In this document: piece by piece, positions 54,717 through 63,907 of the stretch | Layout: the number at the start of each line of letters is the position of its first letter | Position numbering within the stretch: position 1 is the first letter of the stretch | Assembly (NCBI RefSeq): GCF_023168405.1 | Contig: NZ_AP025285.1 | Coordinates: 1,176,001 to 1,240,000, forward strand | From: Leptogranulimonas caecicola | Lineage (GTDB): Bacteria; Actinomycetota; Coriobacteriia; Coriobacteriales; Atopobiaceae | Reading direction: 5' to 3' | DNA: 64,000 nucleotides | Program-made: the position numbers and the translations under genes | The notes under the pieces: model-generated | The model's input: the letters and a program-made list of their open reading frames with translations, nothing else | Database searches by the model: none | Told to the model about the DNA's origin: nothing

Positions 54717-55742
54717 CTATTCCTCCTCATCATGAGGGAAGACGATTCCCTCGCGAAGGCGGATGGTGTCCATAATGCCCAAAGACACCAGTGTATTGCC
54801 GGTAAAGCGCGCCAGATCCAGCTCGCCTGCCGCCGCATTGACGAAATCTTGAAGCTCGAACTCCAGGTTTGAAACTTCATGGGTAGTGGGATTCTTGCGC
54901 TGACGCCAAGAGAGCTCTTCTTTGGCGCCGTCACGATAGACGATCTCGACCTTTGAAGGAGAGGACATCTCATGGATGAGCATGGTGCCCTTCTCGCCCT
55001 CGATCTGAGTAGGCAAAAGGTCGTCTGTGGCCTTGGAGTAGCTCACTTCGCCAATCATGGACGGGTAGTCAAAGATGGCGCTGCCGCAGATATCGATAAG
55101 GTCATCGTTTCCAGTAACGTCCACCGTGTCTGCAAAGGCCATCAGGTCGTCAGGCTCGCCAAAAAGCAGCACCAGAGCATTGATGGGATAGACGCCCAGG
55201 TCCATCAAAGCGCCTGTGGCCAGGGCAGGATCGAAAATGTTGGTCTGCGTGCCTTCAAGCACCAAGTCGTAGCGGCTGGAGTACTTGCCATAGGCAAAAC
55301 GGGCGCGACGGATGGTACCCAGCTTGGGCAACGCCTGATAGATAGCCTCATAGGCTGGGTCGTGGGCGAGGCGCATGGCCTCCATGCAGCACACACCCTT
55401 GGCCTTTGCGGCGGCAAAGAGTTTCTCGGCCTCTACCAAGGTAGAGCATAGCGGCTTTTCTACCAGCACATGCTTGCCAGCCTCCACCATCTGCATTGCC
55501 TGCTCGAAATGGCAGATATTGGGGCTGGCGATGTAGACTGCATCCACCTGCGGGTCTTGAGCCAGCTCATCCAGCGAGTCCCACCAGGCCGAAGCACCGT
55601 GGGAGCGGGAATAGTCCTTGGCCTTCTGGGACGAGCGAGAGTAGGCGCCGGCAAAGGTGACGCCTTCCACATAGGGCAATGCCTTGAGCAGCTGATCTGT
55701 AATCATTGAGGTGCCAATAGTGGCCAGGCGTAGAGGTGCCAT
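54717..55742 (-). CDS. Gfo/Idh/MocA family oxidoreductase
   Basis: A 341-residue NAD(P)-dependent sugar or polyol dehydrogenase-like protein. Rossmann start ATIGTSMITDQLLKAL at residue 6, YIASPNICHFEQ near 68 and the conserved EKPLCSTLVEAE near 93. Start at 55742, after AAAGGA. Substrate is unknown. No close operon partner. Confidence 0.88.
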   Translation of the reverse strand: MAPLRLATIGTSMITDQLLKALPYVEGVTFAGAYSRSSQKAKDYSRSHGASAWWDSLDELAQDPQVDAVYIASPNICHFEQAMQMVEAGKHVLVEKPLCSTLVEAEKLFAAAKAKGVCCMEAMRLAHDPAYEAIYQALPKLGTIRRARFAYGKYSSRYDLVLEGTQTNIFDPALATGALMDLGVYPINALVLLFGEPDDLMAFADTVDVTGNDDLIDICGSAIFDYPSMIGEVSYSKATDDLLPTQIEGEKGTMLIHEMSSPSKVEIVYRDGAKEELSWRQRKNPTTHEVSNLEFELQDFVNAAAGELDLARFTGNTLVSLGIMDTIRLREGIVFPHDEEE

Positions 55743-55922
55743 GGACATCCTTTCTTGAAGGGCGCTCAACCGAGCGCGGGTCTGTACCAGGCTGGCATTG
55801 GTTTTTTAGACTTCTTGCCCCAATTCCAGCTTTGAGGCCACGAGACTTACATCGTGCCTCTGCAAATCCTAAAGTAAAGCCAACTGTGCTCATTGTAGAG
55901 CCGGAGGCGAGAGGAGAGCCCC

Positions 55923-56810
55923 ATGGCCCAAACCGTCACAACCATTTCGTCGCCCAAACTCAGTGCTGCCGTGAGTTCTGAAGGCGCCCAACTCATGAGC
56001 CTTGTCCACGATGGGGTGGAATACCTTTGGCAGGGCGACGAGCGCTGGTGGCCTCGGAGAGCCCCTGTTCTTTTTCCTATTGTGGGCGCCCTTAGAAACG
56101 ACCGTTGCACCACTGCCCATGGCGAAGCGGCCATGCCGCAACACGGAGTAGCTCGCAGGTTCACCCACCAAATCAAAGCAGTTACCGATAAAAGCGTAAC
56201 CTTCCGGCTCGAATCCTCAGAGGAGACAAAGGAGTTATTCCCCTACGACTTTGTGCTGGAAATGACCTACGAGATCACCGATGAGGGAGCGTTGCTCCAG
56301 ACTTTCAAGGTCATCAATACCGACAGCCTGCCCCTCCCCTTCCAGCTGGGCGGACATCCGGCCTTCAACGTACCTCTAGACCCTGAGAGCGGCGAGCGCT
56401 TCGAAGATTATCAACTTGTTTTTAGCCGCCCCTGGACTTACGCCTCTCCCCAGCTCAACGATGATCATCTGTTGGACTGGGAAGCAGAAGTCCCCGTCGT
56501 CGAAGGCAGCGACACACTACCGCTGCGTCATGATCTCTTTGCTCATGACGCATTGGTGCTCACCGATGTCCCAGATTCCTGTGTGACCCTCAGAAGCGCC
56601 CAAGGCGACCGCGGTATCACCGTGGACTTTCCCGGCTTTGATTATTGCGGCATTTGGAGCTGCGGCGATGCGCCCTTCTGCGCCATCGAGCCCTGGACAG
56701 GCACAGCCACTGGCACCGCCGAAGACGACGAACTTGCCCACAAGCGCGGCGTCGTGATGCTCGAACCTGGCGAGACCTTTGAGCGCACCTTCACCATGCG
56801 CCCCTTCTAG
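55923..56810 (+). CDS. Aldose 1-epimerase-like protein
   Basis: A 295-residue galactose mutarotase-fold protein of the YeaD/LacX group. RNDRCTTAHGEAAMPQHGVAR near residue 58 and LGGHPAFNVPLD near 140 hold the likely catalytic His residues. It may act on hexose-6-phosphates rather than galactose. GAGGAG precedes the ATG. It is followed by a long hairpin shared with the convergent manA. Confidence 0.87.
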   Translation: MAQTVTTISSPKLSAAVSSEGAQLMSLVHDGVEYLWQGDERWWPRRAPVLFPIVGALRNDRCTTAHGEAAMPQHGVARRFTHQIKAVTDKSVTFRLESSEETKELFPYDFVLEMTYEITDEGALLQTFKVINTDSLPLPFQLGGHPAFNVPLDPESGERFEDYQLVFSRPWTYASPQLNDDHLLDWEAEVPVVEGSDTLPLRHDLFAHDALVLTDVPDSCVTLRSAQGDRGITVDFPGFDYCGIWSCGDAPFCAIEPWTGTATGTAEDDELAHKRGVVMLEPGETFERTFTMRPF

Positions 56811-56853
56811 GCAACATTGGTGCCAGAAGGGCCCAAAGCTCACCGGCAGAGAT

Positions 56854-56887
56854 GGAGGGGCTTCTCGGCATACCGAGAAGCCCCTCC
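56854..56887. repeat. Perfect 15-bp hairpin built on the repeat word
   Basis: GGAGGGGCTTCTCGG (56854-56868), loop CATA, then CCGAGAAGCCCCTCC (56873-56887). The left arm extends to the exact GGGCTTCTCGGCA copy; the right arm is a GGTA variant. It lies between two convergent genes, so it could stop both. Confidence 0.8.
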
Positions 56888-56949
56888 TGCACACTAGGTA
56901 TCATATGTGGCCCTGATGCTCTTGGCTTACCTGAATTAAGCCATAAGGT

Positions 56950-57885
56950 CTACTGATGGCTCATGATGAGACGCATGGCGCCGTCAAGACTCAGCGCCTC
57001 CACGGTTGCCGGCACAATGAAGCTGGCGCCCTTGGCAACCTCATGGCCGTTGGCGCTGCCCGTCCCATCGATGACGGTGGCGCAGAGGTAGGGGGCGTCC
57101 TGGGGGATGGCAACTGGGCCATCCACCTCGACCAATGCCACGGTGTAGTCCTTGTTGGACTCCAAAACCGCCACCCCGTCGGGGTTAAACTCCAGCTCCA
57201 CCTGGCCAGAGGTGGGAGCCGTCACGCGGTAGTCAACCACGTCGCAGGACTTGTCAATGTGCAGCTCGCGCTTGGTACCGTCGTCCTGCAGACGGTCGTA
57301 ATCATAGAGACGATAGGTCACGTCACTGGACTGCTGGGTCTCCAAAATGAGAGTGCCGTGCTTGATGGCATGCACCGTGCCGGCATCGATCTGGAAGAAA
57401 TCGCCCTTATGGATGGGCATCTCATTGAGCAGTTGATCCCAAGCGCCCTTATCGACCAACTCGCGGAACTCCTCAGGGCTCTTGGCGTTTTGCCCCACGA
57501 TAATGGTAGCGCCAGGATCGCAATCCAACACGTACCAGCACTCGCGCTTGCCCAGGCTGCCGTTCTCATGCTCTGCAGCGTACTCGTCGTTGGGGTGGAT
57601 CTGCACCGAGAGGTCGTCATGGGCATCGAGGATCTTTACCAGCAGCGGAAAACGGTCGCCTCCCACATTGCCAAAGAGCTCCGGATTCTCATCCCAGAGT
57701 TCCGAGAGACGCTTGCCTGCAAACTCCCCGCCCTCTACCGTGCAGTCACCATGGGGATGGGCGCCGATGGCCCAGCATTCACCCACGGGACCGTCGGGAA
57801 TATCAAAGCCAAACTCGGTTGCCAGCCTGCGGCCTCCCCAGATCTTCTCGTGAAACACTGGTGTTAAGAAAATGAGATCCGCCAT
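56950..57885 (-). CDS. manA: Mannose-6-phosphate isomerase, class I
   Basis: A 311-residue zinc-dependent isomerase linking mannose 6-phosphate and fructose 6-phosphate. Metal motifs: VQIHPNDEYAAEHE near residue 95 (QxH) and KGDFFQIDAGTVHAIKHG near 159. It is the short form of ManA. It is divergent from a GntR regulator 240 bases away. Confidence 0.93.
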   Translation of the reverse strand: MADLIFLTPVFHEKIWGGRRLATEFGFDIPDGPVGECWAIGAHPHGDCTVEGGEFAGKRLSELWDENPELFGNVGGDRFPLLVKILDAHDDLSVQIHPNDEYAAEHENGSLGKRECWYVLDCDPGATIIVGQNAKSPEEFRELVDKGAWDQLLNEMPIHKGDFFQIDAGTVHAIKHGTLILETQQSSDVTYRLYDYDRLQDDGTKRELHIDKSCDVVDYRVTAPTSGQVELEFNPDGVAVLESNKDYTVALVEVDGPVAIPQDAPYLCATVIDGTGSANGHEVAKGASFIVPATVEALSLDGAMRLIMSHQ

Positions 57886-58125
57886 GATGAAGTGCTCCTT
57901 TTTAAGCTCGCGCCGCCAATGGGCCAGACAAATGCCGATAAATCGAAGCGATTTGCCTTGGGACCAAACCCGCTTCTTTTGACTTCACAATACAACGGAG
58001 AGGACCAAAAACCAGTGATATCTCTGATAGCCATCACACCCTCATGGTTCTTTCAGCGGACTCCTTTTATCCTTTAAGAAAGACTACACTGAAAGACAAA
58101 TAACGTTTGATGGGAAGGTGAGACC

Positions 58126-58845
58126 GTGTCATTCAAGTATTCGGAGGTCGCCAAAGACATTGCGCAAAAGATTTGCAATGGCCAATATGCCCCTCAATCC
58201 AAGCTTCCCACCACCGACATGCTCTGCTCTGCCTACGACGTGTCGCGCATTACCATTCGCAAGGCCATGGACGTGCTCTCAGACCAGGGCCTTATCATCA
58301 AGCGCCGCGGCTCCGGCACCTATGTGAAAGACGTCGATCCTACAGACTCTGCGGGCATCAGCCAGATCGTAGAGAGCTACTCTGAGTCTGCCAAGACTCA
58401 GGGCGGCGAGGTAGAAACCCAGATGCTCACCTTTGAGATCGTAGAGGCTACCGACAAGGTCGCCCATCGCCTCCGCGTCCCTGTGGGCACCCAGGTCTAT
58501 CATATCGAGCGCATTCGTTCTGTGAACAACTCTCAGAGCGCGGTCACCTACACCTGGATCCCCGTATCCATCGTGCCAAACCTCACACGCGCCCAGGCGC
58601 AGATCTCTATCTACCATCATATAGAAGTGGGTCTGGGCCTCACCGTATCCTCCACGCACCGCTCCATTCGTGCAGTCATGCCCACCTTGAACGAGCGCAT
58701 CTGGCTCTCCTTGCCCAAAGAGACGCCGCTCTTAGAGATCGACCAGGTGACCTTCTTGTCTGACGGGCGCCTCTTCGAGTATTCCATCCTCCATCGCGAT
58801 ACGCGCGACTGGAGCTTCCGCTGCGTGGACACTCACACCTCCTAA
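58126..58845 (+). CDS. GntR-family transcriptional regulator (HutC type)
   Basis: A 239-residue regulator. Winged helix-turn-helix at residues about 3-68 (KLPTTDMLCSAYDVSRITIRKAMD and GSGTYV) and a UTRA effector domain at about 90-235. The GTG start at 58126 is preceded by AAGGTGAG. In this family sugar phosphates or amino acid derivatives are usual ligands. It may control the divergent manA; this is a position-based inference. Confidence 0.9.
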   Translation: MSFKYSEVAKDIAQKICNGQYAPQSKLPTTDMLCSAYDVSRITIRKAMDVLSDQGLIIKRRGSGTYVKDVDPTDSAGISQIVESYSESAKTQGGEVETQMLTFEIVEATDKVAHRLRVPVGTQVYHIERIRSVNNSQSAVTYTWIPVSIVPNLTRAQAQISIYHHIEVGLGLTVSSTHRSIRAVMPTLNERIWLSLPKETPLLEIDQVTFLSDGRLFEYSILHRDTRDWSFRCVDTHTS

Positions 58846-58956
58846 GCACCGGTTCGCAGATTAACCACCTGCTCGCAGATCCGCAGATCGCTTTCATCCT
58901 TGCCATCTCGCCACCTCCCTCGCCTTCCTTTTGGCAAAAGACTGTCTTGCAACAGC

Positions 58957-58996
58957 GAAGAGCGCCGCTCCCCAGTGGAAGCGACGCTCTTCTTTC
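58957..58996 (+). terminator. Hairpin after the GntR gene
   Basis: GAAGAGCG / CGCTCTTC with an inner CGCT / AGCG stem, followed on the plus strand by TTTCTTG. It lies between convergent genes and may serve ackA on the other strand also. Confidence 0.7.
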
Positions 58997-59044
58997 TTGT
59001 AAAACGCTTTTTGTAAGACGCGTGTGGACGCGTAGCACTAAGCC

Positions 59045-60214
59045 TTAGCTCAGAAGCTCCTGCACGTCCATGGCGATCATGAGTTCCTCGTTGGTAGGCA
59101 CGACCAAAACACGGATCTTAGAGTCTTCTGCCGAGATGTCGCGGATTTCGTCCGAGCGGATGGCATTCTTCTGAGCATCGATCTTGACACCCATCCAGCC
59201 CAGCTTCTCGCAGATGCGTGCGCGCATGTCGTCGGAGTTCTCGCCAATGCCGGCAGAGAAGGCCATAGTATCGAAGCCTTCCATGGCCTGAGCCATCTCC
59301 AGCACCAACTGAGCGCAACGATAGGCGAACATATCCAGAGCCAACTCTGCGTTGGCATCGCCCTTCTCGGCAGCCTCCTCGATGTCGCGGGAGTCGCTGG
59401 AGATAGCGGAGAGTGCAGCCAGGCCGGACTGCTTGTTCATCATGGTGTCGACCTCATCCACGGTATAGCCTCCAACGCGTTGGAGGTAGAAGACCGTAGC
59501 AGGATCGAGCGTACCGGTACGGGTGCCCATAATAAGGCCGTCCAGAGGAGTGAGGCCCATGGTGGTGTCCATGGAGTGGCCATCCTCGATAGCACAGAGC
59601 GAGGCGCCCGACCCCAGGTGACACGAGACGAGCTTGTGAACTTTGCCCTCACTGAACTTGTTGACAGCACGCCAAATAAAACGGTGAGAGGTTCCGTGGG
59701 CGCCATACTTGCGGATATGCAGCCTGTCCACCACGTCGCGAGGCAGCGCATAGCGCCAAGCGCGCTCAGGCATGTCGTAATGGAAAGCGGTGTCAGGCAC
59801 AATGACATTACCCAGCTCAGGATAGAGCTCACGGCAGATCTGCACGACATCTGCCTCTGCGTAATTGTGCAAAGGAGCCAGAGGAGCCACCTCGCGAACC
59901 TGGGCCAGTGCCACATCGTCTACCACAGCAGAGCTGGGAAAGTACCAACCGCCCTGCACCACGCGATGACCAATGCCGTCAACCTGCACGCCCAGACCGT
60001 CGATGATCTCGAAGATGTGCTTGATAGCGGTCTTGTGATCAGGCAGCTCTACCACGAGTTTCTCTTTATCGCCACCCTTTTCCTGGTGGCCGATAAAAGA
60101 ACCGTCAATACCAATACGCTCTGCGTTGCCCTTGGCAAATACCTCCCCGGTATCTACATTGAGCAGCTGGTACTTAAGCGAAGAGCTGCCGGCATTGATC
60201 ACCAGTACGTTCAT
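59045..60214 (-). CDS. ackA: Acetate kinase
   Basis: A 389-residue kinase that makes ATP from acetyl phosphate. NAGSSSLKYQLLN at the N-terminus, GTSHRF and CHLGSGASLCAI near 198-210, GLTPLDGLIMGTRTGTLDP near 223 and SAGIGENSDDMR near 318 are all intact. With Pta it ends acetate fermentation. A TGCCGAGAAGGGC repeat copy lies in codons for AEKG. GAGGAAA precedes the ATG. Confidence 0.97.
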   Translation of the reverse strand: MNVLVINAGSSSLKYQLLNVDTGEVFAKGNAERIGIDGSFIGHQEKGGDKEKLVVELPDHKTAIKHIFEIIDGLGVQVDGIGHRVVQGGWYFPSSAVVDDVALAQVREVAPLAPLHNYAEADVVQICRELYPELGNVIVPDTAFHYDMPERAWRYALPRDVVDRLHIRKYGAHGTSHRFIWRAVNKFSEGKVHKLVSCHLGSGASLCAIEDGHSMDTTMGLTPLDGLIMGTRTGTLDPATVFYLQRVGGYTVDEVDTMMNKQSGLAALSAISSDSRDIEEAAEKGDANAELALDMFAYRCAQLVLEMAQAMEGFDTMAFSAGIGENSDDMRARICEKLGWMGVKIDAQKNAIRSDEIRDISAEDSKIRVLVVPTNEELMIAMDVQELLS

Positions 60215-60428
60215 AGATTTCCTCTTTTCTAATGGCGCGAGACGTCCATTGGCGCCGCTGAATTAGCGACTCATCCATGATACAGAGTAGTGCTTAGGCC
60301 ATAAAGACTATTTACCTCTATACAACTTTGACCCAAGACGAGGATGAGAGGCCATTGAGTATGACTATTTTGGAAGTTCCCCTCTCGAACCACCCCGTCA
60401 GCCAGAGAGACGGTATTCCTCATGCACG

Positions 60429-60866
60429 CTATTGGTTTTGTGGCGCCACCAGGATGTCATAGGCAATACCAGCAGCTGTGCGCACACATTCGTGGCAAGG
60501 CATAAGGATAGGGCCGCCCGTACGACCCTTGATAGCTGCACAGGTCACAGAGCCCACTTGCTCATCATAGGCATCCATCAACTTGCGGCAAATCGCATAG
60601 GTGGACTTCTTTGTGGTGGGATTGTCTGGGTCACCGCAGGAATTCATACAGCCAGCCACAATGCAGGCGCCAGAAATAGCGCCGCAGGTACCGGCCATCG
60701 AGCCCATGCCCAGACCCAAGCCCTCGGTGGCGCTGAAGAGCTGATCTACCGTCAGATCTGTAAGAGGCGCCAGTGCACAAGCTACCGATTGAGCGCAGTT
60801 GCTGCCCGACAGATGACGGTTGGAAGCGTCTTCGACGACCTCTTCGCGTGTAGGAGTCCAACTCAT
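60429..60866 (-). CDS. C_GCAxxG_C_C-type redox protein
   Basis: A 145-residue Cys-rich protein of the C_GCAxxG_C_C family. NCAQSVACAL near residue 23 and the following GTCGAISGACIVAG near 58 give the family core, with further cysteines at CMNSCGD, VTCAAI and MPCHEC. It is thought to be redox-active in anaerobes; the function is not established. It sits alone between ackA and the HIT gene. Confidence 0.86.
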   Translation of the reverse strand: MSWTPTREEVVEDASNRHLSGSNCAQSVACALAPLTDLTVDQLFSATEGLGLGMGSMAGTCGAISGACIVAGCMNSCGDPDNPTTKKSTYAICRKLMDAYDEQVGSVTCAAIKGRTGGPILMPCHECVRTAAGIAYDILVAPQNQ

Positions 60867-60951
60867 GGTGTGGTCCTCTCTTCACTACTAGTTTGTTATG
60901 AGGCCAAAAGCATCCCTCTTTACCTCAGGCCTCTTCGATAGGTCTAGCCGC

Positions 60952-61293
60952 TTAGGCTAAAAGACCCTCACCCAAATCTTTGCCGCCCAACACATGAATG
61001 TGTACGTGATGGACTGTTTGGCCAGCATCTTTTCCCGTATTGGTGATGCAGCGAAAACCGCTCTTGGCAATGCCCTCAGACTCAGCCACCTTGGCTACTG
61101 CAGAAACCATAGCCTCAAGAGTCTCAGCAGGAATGTTGTCGATCAGCGAATCATAGTGTTTCTTTGGCACTACAAGCACATGCACCGGTGCTTGAGGCGA
61201 AAGGTCGCGAAAAGCAGTCACCAGCTCGTCTTCGTAGACCACGTCTGCATCGATCTCACCGTTAGCAATTTTGCAAAAGATGCAATCTTCCAT
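60952..61293 (-). CDS. HIT-family hydrolase (HinT-like)
   Basis: A 113-residue histidine-triad nucleotide hydrolase, acting on nucleoside phosphoramidates. CIFCKIANGEI at the start and the active-site triad HHVHIHVLGG near residue 98 are clear. Single cytoplasmic domain of normal length. Confidence 0.94.
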   Translation of the reverse strand: MEDCIFCKIANGEIDADVVYEDELVTAFRDLSPQAPVHVLVVPKKHYDSLIDNIPAETLEAMVSAVAKVAESEGIAKSGFRCITNTGKDAGQTVHHVHIHVLGGKDLGEGLLA

Positions 61294-61377
61294 ATCTCTC
61301 CCCCATCAACGTCTACAACCACAGGCTTTCATGCATGCAGTTCACTGCCAACGAATACCATTTGAATAGAATCACAA

Positions 61378-61647
61378 TTAGCCTTGATTGGAAGCTGAAG
61401 CATCATAGAGCACCTGCACCTGCTGCTCTGCAGTGGCAAGACGCTCGCGCAGGCTCGAGAGAAGCTCTACGCCCCTGCGATAATAATCGAGTGCGGCCTC
61501 CAACTCCAATGAGCCATTCTCTAGAGCAGACACAATGTGTTCCAGCTCAATGGAGGCTTGCTTGAACGACAGCTCTTCCACGGGAGCGGCATTCAGCTCA
61601 TAGGCGTCGCTAGAGTTACTATTTTGATAGGGCATTGAAGTATCCAT
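61378..61647 (-). CDS. xseB: Exodeoxyribonuclease VII small subunit
   Basis: An 89-residue small subunit of ExoVII, with the conserved helix SFKQASIELEHIVSALENGS near residue 28, then LELEAALDYYRRGVELLSSLRERL. It follows xseA by 33 bases, behind AAAGGAAAGG. Confidence 0.94.
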   Translation of the reverse strand: MDTSMPYQNSNSSDAYELNAAPVEELSFKQASIELEHIVSALENGSLELEAALDYYRRGVELLSSLRERLATAEQQVQVLYDASASNQG

Positions 61648-61680
61648 GTCCTTCCCTTTCCTTTGAGACCAACTGAAAGA

Positions 61681-63096
61681 TCACTCCTCTTCAGATGGAT
61701 CTTCTTTAGACGGCATAACCGAAACCACTTGGGCCCCAATATGCCCCCGAGCCATCTGCACGTTGATTGCTGTACCGGGAAGCGCCATCATTGGGTCTTC
61801 GATCACATGTCCTTGAGTATCTTGCACTATGGCATATCCACGCTCTAATACACGCTCGGGAGAGAGGGCATCTAGTGATGCCTGTGCCTGTCTTAAAAAC
61901 GCCTCATACCCCACAAAAAGCGTCTTCTCTACCAACTGAAGACGAGTGGCCAGCGAAGAGCAGGGGACTTCAAATTGAGAGACTAGATTGACTGACGATC
62001 GATCTAGTTCTGTTGCCTGCCGAGAAACACTCTCCCTGGTTTTGTGGAAGTACGCTTGAGCAGCTACCTCAAAGGAGTGTGACAGCACATCCACTTGAGA
62101 CTTTTGCACCTGCACAAGACCTTGTGGAGCAACCAGCACAGGCTTTGCAGCCCAGCTGTTGATCTGGGCTTCTATAGTCGCCAAAAACTTGTCGATCGCT
62201 CGATCCAAATTATAGGCCTGCTCTTCTTGATGCACAGAGGCACGCTCAAATATGAGATTCATCGCGCGACAGAGGCGCCCATCACGCTCATCGATCTTAT
62301 CGGTAAGCTGTCCTATAGAGGGGGCGACAGAAGCTGCGGCTGCCGTGGGTGTCAACTCTCGTCGATCAGCCACATCATCTGCAATGGTGACATCTGGCTC
62401 ATGGCCTATACCTGTCACCACAGGGACCAGGCAGGCAGCTATGGCTCGCGCCACGCGCTCATCATTGAAGGTCATCAAGTCTTCGTAGGAGCCACCGCCA
62501 CGCACTAAAAGAATAGCGTCAGGTTTGGAAGCGGCGGCCTTTTCCAAGGCGTCCACAATGCACCCAGGGGCATCTACGCCCTGCACCATAGTTCCAAAGA
62601 CGTCGATGGCTACTAACGGGTTGCGATCCGCAAGCGTACGCTTTACGTCTTCTATTACAGATCCCGTAAGAGAAGTGACCACTGCCACACGTTCGCAGAA
62701 TACTGGAACCCGCCGCTTGTGCGAAGGGCTTGTAAGCCCCTCTGCATCAAGCTTGGCTTTGAGCAGGCGTACCTTTTGGCGCAGCAATCCATCGCCTCGA
62801 AGAGCCACCTGACTTACAATGAAGTCGAATGATCCGCGGTTAGGATAAATCGAGAATTTTCCTCGTACAACGATCTCAAGACCGTCTTCGAGAGGTATGG
62901 GCAGTGAGCGATAAATACTCGCCCATACCACCACATTCATAGAGCAAAGACCATCTTTGATCTGAAAATAGCAATGGCCTCGATTGGTGGGCCCTCGAAA
63001 AGAGGTAACCTCACCTATCACCGTAAGCGTAGGAACCGTCTCGAGGACAGCTTTTGCCTTGTTGAGTGCCTCAGATACCGAGATGGGCTCCGCCAT
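61681..63096 (-). CDS. xseA: Exodeoxyribonuclease VII large subunit
   Basis: A 471-residue catalytic subunit that degrades single-stranded DNA from both ends. N-terminal OB fold (about 1-100, ISVSEALNKAKAVLETVPTL and VVVWASIYRSL), then the nuclease domain with VFCERVAVVTSLTGSVIEDVKR and the motif LVRGGGSYEDLMTFNDERVARAI near 199 and GIGHEPDVTIAD. Start at 63096, 2 bases after the yugP stop, behind AGGG. C-terminus has a coiled coil. Confidence 0.95.
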   Translation of the reverse strand: MAEPISVSEALNKAKAVLETVPTLTVIGEVTSFRGPTNRGHCYFQIKDGLCSMNVVVWASIYRSLPIPLEDGLEIVVRGKFSIYPNRGSFDFIVSQVALRGDGLLRQKVRLLKAKLDAEGLTSPSHKRRVPVFCERVAVVTSLTGSVIEDVKRTLADRNPLVAIDVFGTMVQGVDAPGCIVDALEKAAASKPDAILLVRGGGSYEDLMTFNDERVARAIAACLVPVVTGIGHEPDVTIADDVADRRELTPTAAAASVAPSIGQLTDKIDERDGRLCRAMNLIFERASVHQEEQAYNLDRAIDKFLATIEAQINSWAAKPVLVAPQGLVQVQKSQVDVLSHSFEVAAQAYFHKTRESVSRQATELDRSSVNLVSQFEVPCSSLATRLQLVEKTLFVGYEAFLRQAQASLDALSPERVLERGYAIVQDTQGHVIEDPMMALPGTAINVQMARGHIGAQVVSVMPSKEDPSEEE

Positions 63097-63098
63097 GA

Positions 63099-63791
63099 CT
63101 AATCCCTGTTGTTGGTCTGGCCCAAGAGATACAGCAGTTGCAAGCAAGAGACCAATGCTGCAGCTACATAGGTAAGCGCAGCTGCAAACAGCACTTGTCG
63201 AGAACCAGTGACCACCTCTTGGCTAAAGCCAGCCTGAGAAATATAAGAGAGCGCGCGGCGGGATGCGTCAAACTCCACAGGCAGCGTTACAAGTTGGAAG
63301 AGCACCGAAGCGGCAAAAAGTATAATTGCCAGATTGATAAGTCCACTCATAGCCATCGAGATGCCGATAATAAAGACGATCATCCAGACATTGCTCGCGA
63401 AGTTCACTACAGGGACCAAGGCGGTGCGGATGCGCCCTGGAACATAGCCCTTATCAAACTGCACTGCATGCCCTGCCTCGTGGCAGGCTACGGCTACCGA
63501 AGCCACAGAGCTGCCCTGGAAATTTGCAGGGGACAGATGAAGAGAGTTGTCACGAGGGTCGAAGTGGTCTGTGAGCTCCCCGGGAACAGGCTCGATACCT
63601 ACACCATCAACGCCATTGGCTGCAAGCATGGCACGAGCAACGTCAGCGCCTGTCCTCGAGGTACCTAAAGGGACCCGAGACCACTTGCGATAGGTACTGT
63701 TGATGTACCACTGAGTAAGACCACCCAGCACAAGAGAGACAATAACGAGCAAAAAGTAAGAGCCGTTATAACCCATATAAAAATACGGCAT
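63099..63791 (-). CDS. YugP-type membrane zinc metallopeptidase
   Basis: A 230-residue membrane peptidase (Zn_peptidase_2). Membrane segment at about 10-30, zinc motif CHEAGHAVQFD near residue 104, and further hydrophobic segments at about 128-185 and 200-222. Start at ATG 63791, behind GGAGG; a GTG 12 bases upstream is less likely. It is the first gene of the yugP-xseA-xseB run under a LexA-like box; the substrate is unknown. Confidence 0.87.
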   Translation of the reverse strand: MPYFYMGYNGSYFLLVIVSLVLGGLTQWYINSTYRKWSRVPLGTSRTGADVARAMLAANGVDGVGIEPVPGELTDHFDPRDNSLHLSPANFQGSSVASVAVACHEAGHAVQFDKGYVPGRIRTALVPVVNFASNVWMIVFIIGISMAMSGLINLAIILFAASVLFQLVTLPVEFDASRRALSYISQAGFSQEVVTGSRQVLFAAALTYVAAALVSCLQLLYLLGQTNNRD

Positions 63792-63865
63792 GAATACCTC
63801 CACCTACAGGGGGCACGGTTAGAGACCCTGTCATTGAAGTCACATTCTACACCAGTGCACATTTA

Positions 63866-63877
63866 GAACATGTGTTC
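63866..63877. promoter_or_regulatory. LexA (SOS) box upstream of yugP-xseA-xseB
   Basis: GAACATGTGTTC fits the Gram-positive/actinobacterial SOS consensus GAACNNNNGTTC exactly, 75 bases before the yugP start. Confidence 0.7.
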
Positions 63878-63887
63878 GTATTGCGAT

Positions 63888-63907
63888 TTTAGAAACATGC
63901 TTCTAAA
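63888..63907. promoter_or_regulatory. Second palindrome next to the SOS box
   Basis: TTTAGAA-ACATGC-TTCTAAA: 7-bp exact arms around a 6-base centre, 11 bases from the SOS box. It could be a second, degenerate LexA site or the end hairpin of the upstream gene. Confidence 0.45.
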
